This document shows positions 16,870 to 26,089 of a DNA stretch of 64,000 bases, piece after piece (position 1 is the stretch's first letter; each line of letters opens with the position of its first letter). Source of the stretch: Bacillota bacterium (GTDB taxonomy: Bacteria > Bacillota > Clostridia > Lachnospirales > Bianqueaceae); contig JAFRUE010000003.1 of NCBI GenBank assembly GCA_017441925.1, positions 186,001 through 250,000 on the forward strand. Direction: 5' to 3'. A program made the position numbers and the translations under genes. Under the pieces are notes generated by a model that did no database searches, was not told the DNA's origin, and saw only the letters and a program-made list of their open reading frames with translations.

Positions 16870-18744
16870 ATGTATCTGGAAGAACCGTTTGACGTTGCGG
16901 TCGTCGGAGGCGGCCACGCGGGCTGTGAAGCCGCGCTTGCCGCGGCCCGTCTGGGGATGCGGACGGTCCTTTTTGCTGTCAATCTGGACAGTATCGCGAT
17001 GATGCCGTGCAATCCCAGCATCGGCGGGACGTCCAAGGGCCATCTGGTCTTTGAGATCGACGCGCTGGGCGGCGAGATGGGCAGAAATATCGACAAAACC
17101 TATCTGCAGAGCAAGATGCTCAATATTTCCAAGGGACCGGCGGTCCATTCGCTGCGTGCCCAGGCGGATAAATTCCGCTACAAAGAAGAGATGAAAAGGA
17201 CGCTCGAGCATACGCCGGGGCTCCTGATCCGTCAGGCGGAAGTCGCGGATCTGGACGTTAAGGACGGTGTGCTTCAGGGCGTTATTACGGCGGCGGGGGC
17301 TTATTATCCGTGCAAAGCCGCGGTCCTTGCGACGGGGACATATCTGCAGGCGACCGTGATCCACGGAGAGTACCGCCGGCATTCCGGACCGAACGGGATG
17401 GCTTCGGCGGATCTGCTGACGGAGAAGCTCGAGGGTCTGGGCATCGCTATGCGGCGCTTTAAGACCGGGACGCCCGCGCGTGTCGACGCCAAGACCGTTG
17501 ATTTCAGCAAGATGCAGATCCAGCTGGGCGATGAGCCGGTAACGCCTTTTTCTTTCACCGATACGGCGGAAGAGATCGCGCGGCCGCAGCTGCCCTGCTA
17601 TCTGACTTATACTACGGATGAAACGATCCGGATCATCCGGGCGAACCTCCACCGCTCTCCCCTTTTCTCCGGCGCGATCCAGGGGACGGGGCCGCGGTAC
17701 TGCCCTTCCATCGAAGACAAGATCGTCCGTTTTGCCGATAAAAAGAGGCATCAGATCTTCCTGGAGCCGGAGGGCGAGAATACAAACGAATATTACGTAC
17801 AGGGCATGAGCTCTTCCCTGCCGGAGGACGTGCAGCGGGATATGCTGCGTACGCTCATCGGCATGGAGCATGTGGAAGTCATGCGGACCGGATACGCGAT
17901 CGAATACGATTGTCTGGATCCGCAGCAGCTTGACCTGTCGCTGCATATCAAAAAAATAGCGGGACTCTACTCCGCGGGACAGATCAACGGCAGCTCCGGA
18001 TATGAGGAAGCCGCCGCGCAGGGACTGATCGCGGGGATCAACGCGGTACGGTACATCCGGGGACAGGAACCGTTTATTCTGACCCGGAGCGACGCGTATA
18101 TCGGAGTTCTGATCGATGATCTGGTAACAAAAGGGACAAATGAGCCGTACCGGATGATGACGTCCCGGGCTGAATACCGGCTGCTGCTCCGCCAGGACAA
18201 CGCGGATCTGCGGCTGACGGAAAAAGGCCATGAGATCGGGCTGATCGATGAGGAGCGGTATGCGCGCTTCCTGGCAAAAAAGGCCGCGATCGAGGCTGAA
18301 CTTGCCCGGCTGCATTCTGCGAGGGTCGGCGGCAGCGCCGAAGTCAACCGGATCCTGGAGGAATACGGGACAGCGCCGCTTAAGATGGGCGAGACGCTTG
18401 CGGACCTGATGAAGCGGCCGCAGCTTTCTTATAAAGCATTGGCGCCGATCGATCCGGAGAGGCCACTGCTCGCACCGGAGGTCGTAAGAGAAGTTGAGAT
18501 CCAGAACCGCTACGAGGGCTATATTCAGAAAGAAATCGAGAGCGTCGAGCGGTTCCGCAAGATGGAGAGCCGCCTGCTGCCGGAGGATCTTGATTATAAG
18601 GAGATCCGCGGACTGCGGATCGAAGCGGCGCAGAAACTTGAAGCGATCAGACCCGCGTCGATCGGACAGGCGTCCCGGATTTCGGGCGTTTCGCCGGCGG
18701 ATATCGCGGTGCTGCTCGTTTATCTGAAACAGAACAAAAGGTGA
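16870..18744 (+). CDS. mnmG: tRNA uridine 5-carboxymethylaminomethyl modification enzyme MnmG
   Basis: The 624-residue flavoprotein is the partner of MnmE. Its N-terminal dinucleotide-binding motif [12 protein letters not shown] is at residues 11-22. Other family marks are [14 protein letters not shown], a central F-K-T-G-T-P-A-R and the near-C-terminal [18 protein letters not shown]. It has full length. The stop lies 5 bases before the rsmG ATG. An mnmE-mnmG-rsmG order is standard near bacterial origins. Confidence 0.97.
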   Translation: MYLEEPFDVAVVGGGHAGCEAALAAARLGMRTVLFAVNLDSIAMMPCNPSIGGTSKGHLVFEIDALGGEMGRNIDKTYLQSKMLNISKGPAVHSLRAQADKFRYKEEMKRTLEHTPGLLIRQAEVADLDVKDGVLQGVITAAGAYYPCKAAVLATGTYLQATVIHGEYRRHSGPNGMASADLLTEKLEGLGIAMRRFKTGTPARVDAKTVDFSKMQIQLGDEPVTPFSFTDTAEEIARPQLPCYLTYTTDETIRIIRANLHRSPLFSGAIQGTGPRYCPSIEDKIVRFADKKRHQIFLEPEGENTNEYYVQGMSSSLPEDVQRDMLRTLIGMEHVEVMRTGYAIEYDCLDPQQLDLSLHIKKIAGLYSAGQINGSSGYEEAAAQGLIAGINAVRYIRGQEPFILTRSDAYIGVLIDDLVTKGTNEPYRMMTSRAEYRLLLRQDNADLRLTEKGHEIGLIDEERYARFLAKKAAIEAELARLHSARVGGSAEVNRILEEYGTAPLKMGETLADLMKRPQLSYKALAPIDPERPLLAPEVVREVEIQNRYEGYIQKEIESVERFRKMESRLLPEDLDYKEIRGLRIEAAQKLEAIRPASIGQASRISGVSPADIAVLLVYLKQNKR

Positions 18745-18749
18745 CGCAT

Positions 18750-19529
18750 ATGCAGAAGGAATGGATCGACAGGCTGATCGTGCGGACCGGGGATATCCGC
18801 ATCAACGGGAGACCGGCCGGGATCGGCATCAGCCTTGAACAGGCAGAGAAGCTGGCCGTTTATACGGATCTGCTGCTGGATTGGAACAGCCGGATGAATC
18901 TGACGGCTGTCACGGCCCCGGAAGAAATCCTGACAAAGCATCTGCTGGACAGCATGGCGGGACTGCCCCTGCTCTGCTCTGCCGGCGGGCTCGCGGATGT
19001 TGCAGCTGCCGGTGCTCCGGCAAAGCCGGTCCTGGCAGACGTCGGGACGGGAGCGGGTTTCCCGGGGATGGTGCTTGCGGTCATGAGACCGGATGTGGAG
19101 GTCGTTCTCATGGATGCCCTTCAGAAACGGCTGAATTTTCTGGAGGCAGTGAGGGACGAATTGGGCCTTGTGAATGTCAGGACCATGCATGAACGCGCGG
19201 AAGACGCCGGACAGAAAGAAGCCTGCCGGGAGCAGATGGATTTTGCGGCGGCGCGCGCGGTTGCGGCGCTGCCTGTCCTGTTGGAGTACTGCCTGCCGCT
19301 TGTGAGGACCGGCGGGAGCTTTTTCGCCTATAAAGGGCCTGCGCTGAAGGAAGAGCTTGCGTCCTCCGGACACGCGCTTGCGGTTCTCGGAGGGAAAACC
19401 GAAAGTGTTTACGAAATCAGCGTAAAAGGCGAAGATTGGAAACACTACATTTTACATGTTATTAAAGAAAAGCCGACAGGCAAAGCTTATCCCAGACGCC
19501 AGGGCAAGATTTCAAAAGCTCCGCTGTGA
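18750..19529 (+). CDS. rsmG: 16S rRNA (guanine527-N7)-methyltransferase RsmG
   Basis: The 259-residue class I methyltransferase has L-L-D-W-N-S-R-M-N-L-T-A-V near residue 45, the SAM-binding D-V-G-T-G-A-G-F-P-G-M-V-L-A-V near 94, and A-A-R-A-V-A-A-L-P-V. It methylates G527 in 16S rRNA, which affects streptomycin response. I prefer the ATG at 18750, with AAGGTG as ribosome site, over a GTG at 18741 that overlaps the mnmG stop. The terminator hairpin begins inside the last codons. Confidence 0.94.
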   Translation: MQKEWIDRLIVRTGDIRINGRPAGIGISLEQAEKLAVYTDLLLDWNSRMNLTAVTAPEEILTKHLLDSMAGLPLLCSAGGLADVAAAGAPAKPVLADVGTGAGFPGMVLAVMRPDVEVVLMDALQKRLNFLEAVRDELGLVNVRTMHERAEDAGQKEACREQMDFAAARAVAALPVLLEYCLPLVRTGGSFFAYKGPALKEELASSGHALAVLGGKTESVYEISVKGEDWKHYILHVIKEKPTGKAYPRRQGKISKAPL

Positions 19530-19562
19530 CCGGAACTTTGCGTTCCGCGTCAGCGGAGCTTT
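19515..19562 (+). terminator. Terminator after rsmG
   Basis: AAAGCTCCGCTG (19515-19526) pairs with CAGCGGAGCTTT (19551-19562), and CGGAAC with GTTCCG extends the stem inside. The hairpin overlaps the rsmG stop and a T-rich stretch follows. Confidence 0.85.
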
Positions 19563-19565
19563 CTC

Positions 19566-19594
19566 TTTACAAAGCCCGGATTTTCCGATATAAT
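19566..19594 (+). promoter_or_regulatory. Promoter of argS
   Basis: TTTACA (19566-19571) and a perfect TATAAT (19589-19594) are separated by 17 bases. The leader is short, leaving no room for a T-box. Confidence 0.8.
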
Positions 19595-19625
19595 GAATTC
19601 GATTTTGCAGAAAGGAAGAGATACA

Positions 19626-21329
19626 ATGACGGTTAAAGAACATATTGCCGGAATGCTGCAGCAGAAGCTGCCAACGCTGGATCTGGATACAATTCTGAGC
19701 ATGCTGGAGATTCCTCCGGAGAAGGAAATGGGAGACTATGCTTTCCCCTGCTTCAGACTGGCCAAAGAGATGCGCAAGGCTCCTGCCCTGATCGCAAAGG
19801 ATACGGCGGAGGCTCTTGCCGGAGAACAGCTGCTGGAGTCCGTACAGGCCGTCGGACCCTATGTGAATATGCGGGTCAACAAGGCGGCTGTGGTTCAGAT
19901 CGTCACGGAGGAATATGCGGCCGGTCATCCCTTCGGATCCTCCGATGAGGGCGAGGGCAAGACGATCGTTCTGGACTACTCTTCCATCAATATCGCGAAG
20001 CCCTTCCATGTAGGTCATCTGCGCTCTACCGCCATCGGCAACGCGATCCACAAGCTGTATCGTTATCTGGGATATAAAACGGTCCGCGTCAACCATCTGG
20101 GCGACTACGGAACACAGTTCGGCAAGCTGGTGGTAGCGTACCGTAAATGGGGCAACAAGGAAGAGATCGAACAGAAGGGAATCCGCGGACTGCTGGATAT
20201 CTATGTGCGGTTCCATAAAGAAGCGGAACAGGATCCGTCGCTGGATGATGAGGCCAGAAGCACCTTTACCGCCCTTGAAAACGGAGACGAAGAGATTCGC
20301 GAGATCTGGAAATGGTTTGTGGATATCAGCCTGAAGGAAGTCAGCAAGGTCTATGATCTGCTGGACGTTCAGTTTGATTATTATCTGGGCGAGAGCTTCT
20401 ATATGGACAAGACGGACGCTGTGGTCAAGGAGCTTCAGGAAAAAGGATTGCTTGAGGAAAGCGAAGGTGCGATGATCGTGGATCTCTCTGATTGCGATAT
20501 GCCCCCTGCCCTTGTTCTGAAGAAGGACGGCAGCACGCTGTATACGACAAGAGATCTGGCGGCCGCGATCTACCGCAAGAAGACCTATGATTTCTATAAA
20601 TGCCTGTATGTCACCGGCTCTGAACAGTCCCTCCACTTCTCCCAGTTCTTCAAGATCCTCGAGAAGATGGGATATTCCTGGAGCAAGGGTCTGGTCCATG
20701 TGCCCTTTGGACTGATGAGCCTTGAAACCGGCAAGATGAGCACCCGTAACGGTCAGGTCGTTTTCCTGCAGGATCTGCTGGATGAAGCCATTGAAAAGAC
20801 CCGCCGGATCATTGAAGAAAAGAATCCGAATCTGAAGGATATCGATCAGGTCGCGACCCAGGTCGGCGTCGGGGCGGTCGTATTTAACGATCTCTTTAAC
20901 AGCCGGATCAAGGATGAAGTCTTTGCCTGGGACAAGGTCCTGAATTTTGACGGAGAAACCGGCCCCTATGTACAGTATACCTTTGCCCGGGCTTCGAGCA
21001 TTTTGCGCAAGGCCGGCGTGGATGTCTTCCATCCGGAGGACATGAAGGGCGAATGCCTGTCCGATGAATACGCGCAGGAGGTTCTGCGGATCATTGAGCA
21101 GTTCCCGGAGAAGGTCAAGGAAGCGGCCGATCGTTATGAGCCCTATGTGATCACCCGGTACGCGGTGGCCCTCGCCTCCGCCTTTAACCGCTTCTATCAC
21201 GAGAACGCGATTCTGTCTGCTGAGGACGAAACCGTCCGCAAGGCTCGTACGGCGCTGACCAAGATGATGGCGGAAGTTCTGCGCAGTGCTCTTTCCCTGA
21301 TCGGAGTACAGACGCCGGAAGAAATGTAA
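19626..21329 (+). CDS. argS: Arginyl-tRNA synthetase
   Basis: The 567-residue class I enzyme charges tRNA-Arg. It has the Arg-tRNA-synthetase N-terminal additional domain, the S-S-I-N-I-A-K-P-F-H-V-G-H-L-R-S signature (HIGH-type H-V-G-H near residue 127), K-M-S-T-R-N-G near 370 in place of KMSKS, and a C-terminal anticodon-binding helical domain containing Y-A-V-A-L-A-S-A-F-N-R-F-Y. The ATG at 19626 follows AAAGGAAG; the in-frame ATG 11 codons earlier lies at the -10 box. The gene sits between rsmG and parB, where parA usually is. Confidence 0.97.
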   Translation: MTVKEHIAGMLQQKLPTLDLDTILSMLEIPPEKEMGDYAFPCFRLAKEMRKAPALIAKDTAEALAGEQLLESVQAVGPYVNMRVNKAAVVQIVTEEYAAGHPFGSSDEGEGKTIVLDYSSINIAKPFHVGHLRSTAIGNAIHKLYRYLGYKTVRVNHLGDYGTQFGKLVVAYRKWGNKEEIEQKGIRGLLDIYVRFHKEAEQDPSLDDEARSTFTALENGDEEIREIWKWFVDISLKEVSKVYDLLDVQFDYYLGESFYMDKTDAVVKELQEKGLLEESEGAMIVDLSDCDMPPALVLKKDGSTLYTTRDLAAAIYRKKTYDFYKCLYVTGSEQSLHFSQFFKILEKMGYSWSKGLVHVPFGLMSLETGKMSTRNGQVVFLQDLLDEAIEKTRRIIEEKNPNLKDIDQVATQVGVGAVVFNDLFNSRIKDEVFAWDKVLNFDGETGPYVQYTFARASSILRKAGVDVFHPEDMKGECLSDEYAQEVLRIIEQFPEKVKEAADRYEPYVITRYAVALASAFNRFYHENAILSAEDETVRKARTALTKMMAEVLRSALSLIGVQTPEEM

Positions 21330-21331
21330 GT

Positions 21332-22306
21332 ATGGAGAAAGATATTCTGCTCCTGTATAACCCAAAGGCCGGAGACACGTTCTTTCGCTTTGAACTGGAG
21401 CGGTTTCTGGATGTGTTCGGGAAACGGAACTGCACAGTGCGCGTTTTTCAGAGCCAGTCCGAGGGAGATATGACGGAATGCCTGAAGAATACGCGGCTGG
21501 AAGAACTGAGCATGATCATCGTTGCCGGCGGCGACGGGACCTGCAACGAAGTTCTGCAGGCGATGATGTCAAGACATATTCAGATTCCGATCGGCATCAT
21601 ACCGGCCGGAACCAGAAATAATCTTGCCAAATTCCTGGAAATGCCCGAGGATTACGGACAATGCATCGAAGTTCTATCCCGCATGCGTACCAATACAATC
21701 AACGTAGGGGAAGTTAACGGCCATTACTTTATTGACCGATGCGGTTTCGGATCTCTTGCAAGCATCTATCACACAACAAAACAGGATGTCAAGAATATTT
21801 TCGGTAAAACCGCCTATTATGCGAACGGAATACGGCAGATTCCTCGCAGCGAACCGTTTCACTTGAGACTGGAGACAGAAGATCAGACGATGGAAGACGA
21901 TTTTATCCTGTTTCTGGTCATCAACAGTAACGGTGCACCGTACAGCGGAGAAGCATTCGGAGTGGAACAGAATAAAGGAACGTCCGGAGACAGTCAGCTT
22001 GAGTTTATCGGGATCCGCAATACCAAAAGGTTGACGAACAGCAGACTTCTCCTCCGCTCCATCGGCCGGATTCCTGCGGAATCCAAAGCGGTCGTCAGGC
22101 TTAAAGCAGATAAACTTCGAATCACAGTATCACAGTCCGAGTTTGCAAGAAAAGAGCTTCCGGACAACATGGTCTGTGTGATAGACGGAGAGCCGGGACC
22201 TACTGCTCCGTTCAGCTTTGAACTGCACCGGAACGCGCTTACCATGCTGACAAATCAGGAATGTTCCACGTGGAACATTCCGCTTGAAAGAAATGAAGAA
22301 CACTGA
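21332..22306 (+). CDS. Diacylglycerol/sphingosine kinase-like lipid kinase family protein
   Basis: The 324-residue protein begins I-L-L-L-Y-N-P-K-A-G and carries the nucleotide-binding motif V-A-G-G-D-G-T-C-N-E-V near residues 66-76 and I-P-A-G-T-R-N-N-L-A near 90, typical of YegS/DagK-family kinases that phosphorylate lipids with ATP and Mg2+. The stop region encodes E-C-S-T-W-N-I-P because a parS site is embedded in the last 15 codons. It starts 2 bases after argS. The family is clear; the lipid substrate is not. Confidence 0.88.
   Translation: MEKDILLLYNPKAGDTFFRFELERFLDVFGKRNCTVRVFQSQSEGDMTECLKNTRLEELSMIIVAGGDGTCNEVLQAMMSRHIQIPIGIIPAGTRNNLAKFLEMPEDYGQCIEVLSRMRTNTINVGEVNGHYFIDRCGFGSLASIYHTTKQDVKNIFGKTAYYANGIRQIPRSEPFHLRLETEDQTMEDDFILFLVINSNGAPYSGEAFGVEQNKGTSGDSQLEFIGIRNTKRLTNSRLLLRSIGRIPAESKAVVRLKADKLRITVSQSEFARKELPDNMVCVIDGEPGPTAPFSFELHRNALTMLTNQECSTWNIPLERNEEH
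22262..22277. other. parS centromere site 1 (inside the end of the lipid kinase gene)
   Basis: TGTTCCACGTGGAACA is a perfect 16-bp palindrome that fits the ParB site consensus TGTTNCACGTGNAACA, with C/G at the variable positions. It lies 86 bases before the parB start. Confidence 0.92.
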
Positions 22307-22307
22307 T

Positions 22308-22323
22308 TGTTCCACGTGGAACA
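22308..22323. other. parS centromere site 2 (just upstream of parB)
   Basis: A second identical TGTTCCACGTGGAACA lies 46 bases after the first and 26 bases before the parB TTG start, overlapping the likely parB leader. Confidence 0.93.
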
Positions 22324-22348
22324 ATTTCCGAGAAAGGGGAACAGAAGC

Positions 22349-23350
22349 TTGAGTGAAGAGACAGTAAAGGGCTTTGATGCAATGTTTGGAGCCGGGCAGG
22401 CGGATCCCGCTGCCGACGATACAGAAAACAAGGATCCCTGGGGTGTTTTTCTGAGCAGAAATCTGAAAACGGATAATGCAGAATTGCGGAATGAGCAGGA
22501 AGATACGGAAATGAATGAAAACTTTGAAATGAAAAATGCGGATCTTTCCGGCAATTCAAATGATTCGGTCGTTCAGATGGTTGATCTCTATTCGGTGGAA
22601 CCGGACAGGGAACAGGCGAGAAAGTCTTTTGATCCGGACAAACTGCAGGAACTTGCGGACTCCATCTCCCGTTACGGTGTTTTGCAGCCCATTCTTGTAC
22701 AGAAAGAGAAAGATTATTATAAGATTATTGCCGGTGAGCGACGTTGGCGCGCGGCAAGGATCGCCGGGCTGACGGAAGTTCCGGTTATCGTCCGCGAATT
22801 CAGTACGGAAGACAAGGCCGCGGTCTCTCTGATCGAGAATCTGCAGCGGCAGAATCTGAATCCTATGGAAGAAAGCGCGGCCTATCAGAAGCTGATCGAT
22901 GATTACGGTATGACGCAGGAAGAAGTCGCGTCCAGGATCGGAAAAAGCCGCGCAGCAGTTGCGAATTCGCTGCGGCTGCAGAATCTGCCGGATTCCGTCC
23001 GGAGAAGTCTTGCAGAAGGGATGATCTCAGAAGGACATGCAAAGGTGATCCTGGGCGTCAGCGATCCGGTTGAGCAGGCAAGGCTTGCGGTCCGCGTTAT
23101 CGGAGAATCTCTGAGTGTAAGAGACCTCGAGAAGATCATCGGGAAGGCCAGACCGGAGAAAAAGAAAGGAAAACCGGCACGCAAGGCGGGCCGGGAAGCC
23201 ATGCTGGCTGCCCAGTATGCCGAGAAAAAACTGGGCACACTGCTTGGTACCAAGGTTTCCGTAACGAGAGGCGTGCGGAAAGGCATGATCGAGATAGAGT
23301 ATTATTCGGAAGAGGATCTGGAAAGGATCCTGTCCGTATTTGGCAAATAA
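22349..23350 (+). CDS. parB: Chromosome partitioning protein ParB/Spo0J family
   Basis: The 333-residue CTP-dependent clamp loads at parS and spreads on DNA. It has an N-terminal K-G-F-D-A-M-F-G peptide (residues 7-14) like the K-G-L-D-A-L-F motif that contacts ParA, an unusually long acidic linker (about 15-85), the CTP-binding G-E-R-R-W-R-A-A-R near 129-137, I-E-N-L-Q-R-Q-N-L-N-P, and the helix-turn-helix M-T-Q-E-E-V-A-S-R-I-G-K-S near 187. I use the TTG at 22349, behind AAAGGGG; an earlier TTG is inside parS. No parA gene is in the window. With no second ParB here, a Noc identity cannot be wholly excluded, but the site sequence fits parS rather than the Noc site. Confidence 0.93.
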   Translation: MSEETVKGFDAMFGAGQADPAADDTENKDPWGVFLSRNLKTDNAELRNEQEDTEMNENFEMKNADLSGNSNDSVVQMVDLYSVEPDREQARKSFDPDKLQELADSISRYGVLQPILVQKEKDYYKIIAGERRWRAARIAGLTEVPVIVREFSTEDKAAVSLIENLQRQNLNPMEESAAYQKLIDDYGMTQEEVASRIGKSRAAVANSLRLQNLPDSVRRSLAEGMISEGHAKVILGVSDPVEQARLAVRVIGESLSVRDLEKIIGKARPEKKKGKPARKAGREAMLAAQYAEKKLGTLLGTKVSVTRGVRKGMIEIEYYSEEDLERILSVFGK

Positions 23351-23392
23351 CAGAAACAAACAGATTGCACAGATATCCGGGGAGGAATTGGA

Positions 23393-24088
23393 ATGAATCA
23401 GTTTTTTGTAGACCATGCGGCGGTGTTCTTTATTCTGCTGATCGTATTTCTGATCTGCGGGATCACGTTTGTTTCTTATATGGTACAGAAACAGCAGGAG
23501 CTGCGCAGGAGGATCAAAGCACTTTCTCTGATGAAAGAAGAAGTACGTATCCCGGAACCGAGAGACGTGCGTACTCCGGAAGAGTACGCGGCATCGCTTG
23601 CTTTGATGAATGATAAGCTGGAAGCGCTGACGACTCGAATTCAGGGCGGCATGCAGGATCAGATCAACGAATGCCTGTGCAAGACCAAGATGGTCCGTTA
23701 TAACGCATTCGACGGGCTTGGCGGAGAGCTTTCTTTTATCTGGGTGCTCCTGGATGCTAAGAACAACGGCTTTATCCTTCACAACATCTATAATCGGGAA
23801 GGAAACAGCAATCTGTATACCCGTATCATTGAGAATGGAGCAGCACTGACGCATCTTGCGCCGGAGGAGGAAGCCGTACTGGCCGAGCTTATCCGCAGAC
23901 AGCCGTGGGAGACACCTGCGAATCTGTCCGTCAGAAGTACTGCGGGCAGAGATGCAGCCGCACAGGATTCCTATGTGAATCCATATTCCGGCAGGGAAGA
24001 AGCGGAACCCGCTGCGGCAGCAGAAGAGCTGCCCGCGGATACAGAAGCGGAGACTGCGGACGAAGAGCAGCGCTGGAGCGGCCAATGA
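23393..24088 (+). CDS. DUF4446 family membrane-anchored protein
   Basis: The 231-residue protein has one N-terminal membrane segment (residues 10-31), a coiled-coil-like stretch, and the DUF4446 core: V-R-Y-N-A-F-D-G-L-G-G-E-L-S-F-I-W-V-L-L-D near residues 102-122, then R-E-G-N-S-N-L-Y and L-A-P-E-E-E-A-V. The tail is Ala/Glu-rich and looks disordered. It often follows parB in Clostridia. The function is unknown. The stop overlaps the next ATG. Confidence 0.85.
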   Translation: MNQFFVDHAAVFFILLIVFLICGITFVSYMVQKQQELRRRIKALSLMKEEVRIPEPRDVRTPEEYAASLALMNDKLEALTTRIQGGMQDQINECLCKTKMVRYNAFDGLGGELSFIWVLLDAKNNGFILHNIYNREGNSNLYTRIIENGAALTHLAPEEEAVLAELIRRQPWETPANLSVRSTAGRDAAAQDSYVNPYSGREEAEPAAAAEELPADTEAETADEEQRWSGQ

Positions 24089-24906
24089 TCCGTCTGATAT
24101 GCGCGGATCTGGACGGAACGCTTCTGAATGAAGAACGATTCATTCCTGAAGCAAATAGGAAAGCGATATTAAGAGCGAGAGAAGAGGGCGTACGGCTGGT
24201 GTTTGCAAGCGGACGGCCGCCTCAGGGTCTCAGCCGTTATCTGAAGGAGCTGGATCTTGATCACGAGGGAGAGTATATCATCTCGATGAACGGCTCAATA
24301 CTGATGGAGTGCGGGACGAAACGGATGCTGCGCGAGGCGGGGCTCGGCAGGCCGCAGCTCTCATATCTATTGGATATCGCGAGGCAGAACCGGGATATCG
24401 TCAATCCACACATGTATCATGGTGAAAAGATCTTTGTGGAACGACAGGAAGCCGCTACCCGGATCTACGAAAAACTGTCCAGATGCAAGACGACGCTGGT
24501 GCCTGATCTTACCGCGTATCTCGATATCACAATGTCCAAGGTCGTTTTCTGTGCGCTTGAGGCAAACGGCGCTCTGGCCGAATTGCAGCAGAGGCTCGAA
24601 AAAAAGCTGCCGCCGGAGATCCGGATGTTCCGGTCAGCCGATTTCCTGTTGGAATTCGTTCATCGGGATGCCGGCAAATGGAATGCGGCAGCTGCTTTGG
24701 CGGAACATCTCGGCATACAGCAAGACCAGGTCCTGTGCATCGGAGACAACGAGAACGACATGGACATGGTCAGGGAGGCAGGCTTCGGCGGATGTCCGTC
24801 CAACGCCTGTGAAGCGCTTAAGGCCTGCGCAGACTATGTGGCCGTGTCGGACAATGATCACGGCGGAGCAGCGGAAGTGATCGCAGCCGGTCTTGGCTGG
24901 ACCTGA
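24085..24906 (+). CDS. HAD-superfamily Cof-type sugar phosphatase
   Basis: The 273-residue hydrolase has motif I D-L-D-G-T-L-L at residues 8-14, motif II S-G-R near 45, a C2 cap, and motif III/IV C-I-G-D-N-E-N-D-M-D-M near 220. Cof-type HAD proteins dephosphorylate sugar phosphates, FMN or PLP with Mg2+, forming a phospho-aspartate at Asp8. The substrate is not predictable. The ATG overlaps the DUF4446 stop as ATGA. A bidirectional terminator follows. Confidence 0.9.
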   Translation: MIRLICADLDGTLLNEERFIPEANRKAILRAREEGVRLVFASGRPPQGLSRYLKELDLDHEGEYIISMNGSILMECGTKRMLREAGLGRPQLSYLLDIARQNRDIVNPHMYHGEKIFVERQEAATRIYEKLSRCKTTLVPDLTAYLDITMSKVVFCALEANGALAELQQRLEKKLPPEIRMFRSADFLLEFVHRDAGKWNAAAALAEHLGIQQDQVLCIGDNENDMDMVREAGFGGCPSNACEALKACADYVAVSDNDHGGAAEVIAAGLGWT

Positions 24907-24953
24907 AGATCACTCCCGGAAGACCAGGCCCTTGGGATCATACTTTGAACAAC

Positions 24954-24990
24954 AAAAAAACGCGGCGGTCAACATCCCGCCGCGTTTTTT
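24954..24990. terminator. Bidirectional terminator between convergent genes
   Basis: CGCGGCGG (24961-24968) and CCGCCGCG (24977-24984) form an 8-bp GC stem flanked by seven A residues on the left and six T residues on the right, serving both the HAD gene and the hydrolase gene. Confidence 0.92.
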
Positions 24991-25017
24991 ACTGTATTTT
25001 AAGAAAACAACGCGATA

Positions 25018-26058
25018 TTATTCTGATACCGGTATTTTATCAAGAAAATCAAGAATAATATGTATAATGTCAAGATCTTCCTCTGTCATTTTGCGGAAAT
25101 CTGCCGAATCGATGAATCTTTCCTCGGCTGCAGCGGGCGGATTCCCGTTATACTGCGCATTCAGCTGCGTATATGCAGTGAAATAATCTGCCATCGCCTG
25201 CTGAGCAGCAGCCGTGATATAAACGTTATGCGCTTTACCCGGCACAAGCAGGATCTGCACGGCCGGATTTTTTTCGAAGAAAGAACGGAAGGCGAGAGGA
25301 CTCAAGGACTCCGGAATCATGGTGTCCTGTGTGCCGTGCATCAGCAGGACCGGGACCTGTGTCCGCTGCAGGCCGTAAGAAGGACGGTACAGAGCAAACT
25401 GTCCGAAATCCATCAGTGTGCACGCGAACAGAAACGGCTTCAGGAAACCAAGCTTTTTCCCGGTATTCTGCGACGCCAGGGCAGCCATAGCGGCAACAGG
25501 ATTTTCCAGTGGAGACAGCGCGATCACGCCGGCAACGGGCCGGCCAAGCTGCAGGAAGGCGCACACCGCGTACGCGCCCCAGGAATGTCCCGCCAGATAG
25601 ACCGGCAGACGGGAAGGGTTGTTTTCCTGCACATAATCGTAAGCACTTGCCAGATCCTGGATAGCCTGCGGGAAGCCGCGCAGAGACGGTCCGTCAGAGA
25701 GCATGGTCCCGGTATTGTCATAGCCGAGCACCTGATAGCCGGCCTTCGCGAACGTGTTGATCTCGGTGGTATAGGCCGTATGTCCGCCGCCCATGCCATG
25801 GACCCAGATCAGGATGCCGCGCGGGCTGCTTTCCCACAGCCGGGAAGTATAGAAAAAGCCGCGAAGCTGCTCGTTCTGCATGGACCGGAAGGACACAGGC
25901 ACCGCGTCAAGCCCTTCGAAATCAGCGGCCTGGAAGTATCTCGCGCCGCGCGTACCTTCCGAACGGCTCCCGAAAATGGCCGAGATCACGCGCCTTGCGA
26001 GCATGTAGCATACCGCGACGGCAGCCAGAACAACAAGCAGCAGGATCAGATATATCAA
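25018..26058 (-). CDS. Membrane-anchored alpha/beta hydrolase
   Basis: The 346-residue protein starts with a hydrophobic anchor (residues 2-20) and has an alpha/beta-hydrolase core: H-G-M-G-G-G-H oxyanion region near 91, the nucleophile elbow A-G-H-S-W-G-A (Ser near 169), L-M-H-G-T-Q-D-T with the acid Asp near 270, and G-K-A-H-N with the catalytic His near 304. These resemble secreted or membrane-bound esterase/lipase or cell-surface acyl hydrolases. The start is TTG (26058) behind GGGAGGG. The substrate is unknown. It faces the lipoprotein gene from a shared promoter region. Confidence 0.85.
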   Translation of the reverse strand: MIYLILLLVVLAAVAVCYMLARRVISAIFGSRSEGTRGARYFQAADFEGLDAVPVSFRSMQNEQLRGFFYTSRLWESSPRGILIWVHGMGGGHTAYTTEINTFAKAGYQVLGYDNTGTMLSDGPSLRGFPQAIQDLASAYDYVQENNPSRLPVYLAGHSWGAYAVCAFLQLGRPVAGVIALSPLENPVAAMAALASQNTGKKLGFLKPFLFACTLMDFGQFALYRPSYGLQRTQVPVLLMHGTQDTMIPESLSPLAFRSFFEKNPAVQILLVPGKAHNVYITAAAQQAMADYFTAYTQLNAQYNGNPPAAAEERFIDSADFRKMTEEDLDIIHIILDFLDKIPVSE

Positions 26059-26089
26059 AGGAAAACCCTCCCTTACAGGTTATAGTGGT

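Noticed and set aside
19595..19625. A T-box leader before argS
   Set aside because: Only about 25 bases separate the predicted start site from the start codon, which cannot hold a T-box.
19512..21365. A 617-residue minus-strand frame opposite argS
   Set aside because: argS motifs on the plus strand are unmistakable; this is a reverse-frame shadow.
22307..22348. A longer ParB start at TTG 22307
   Set aside because: That codon is at the edge of the parS palindrome and has no ribosome site; the TTG at 22349 has AAAGGGG and gives the KGFDAMFG N-terminus.
24954..24990. Possible att site or transposon end because of the long inverted repeat
   Set aside because: The flanking A and T runs and location between convergent genes make it a bidirectional terminator.
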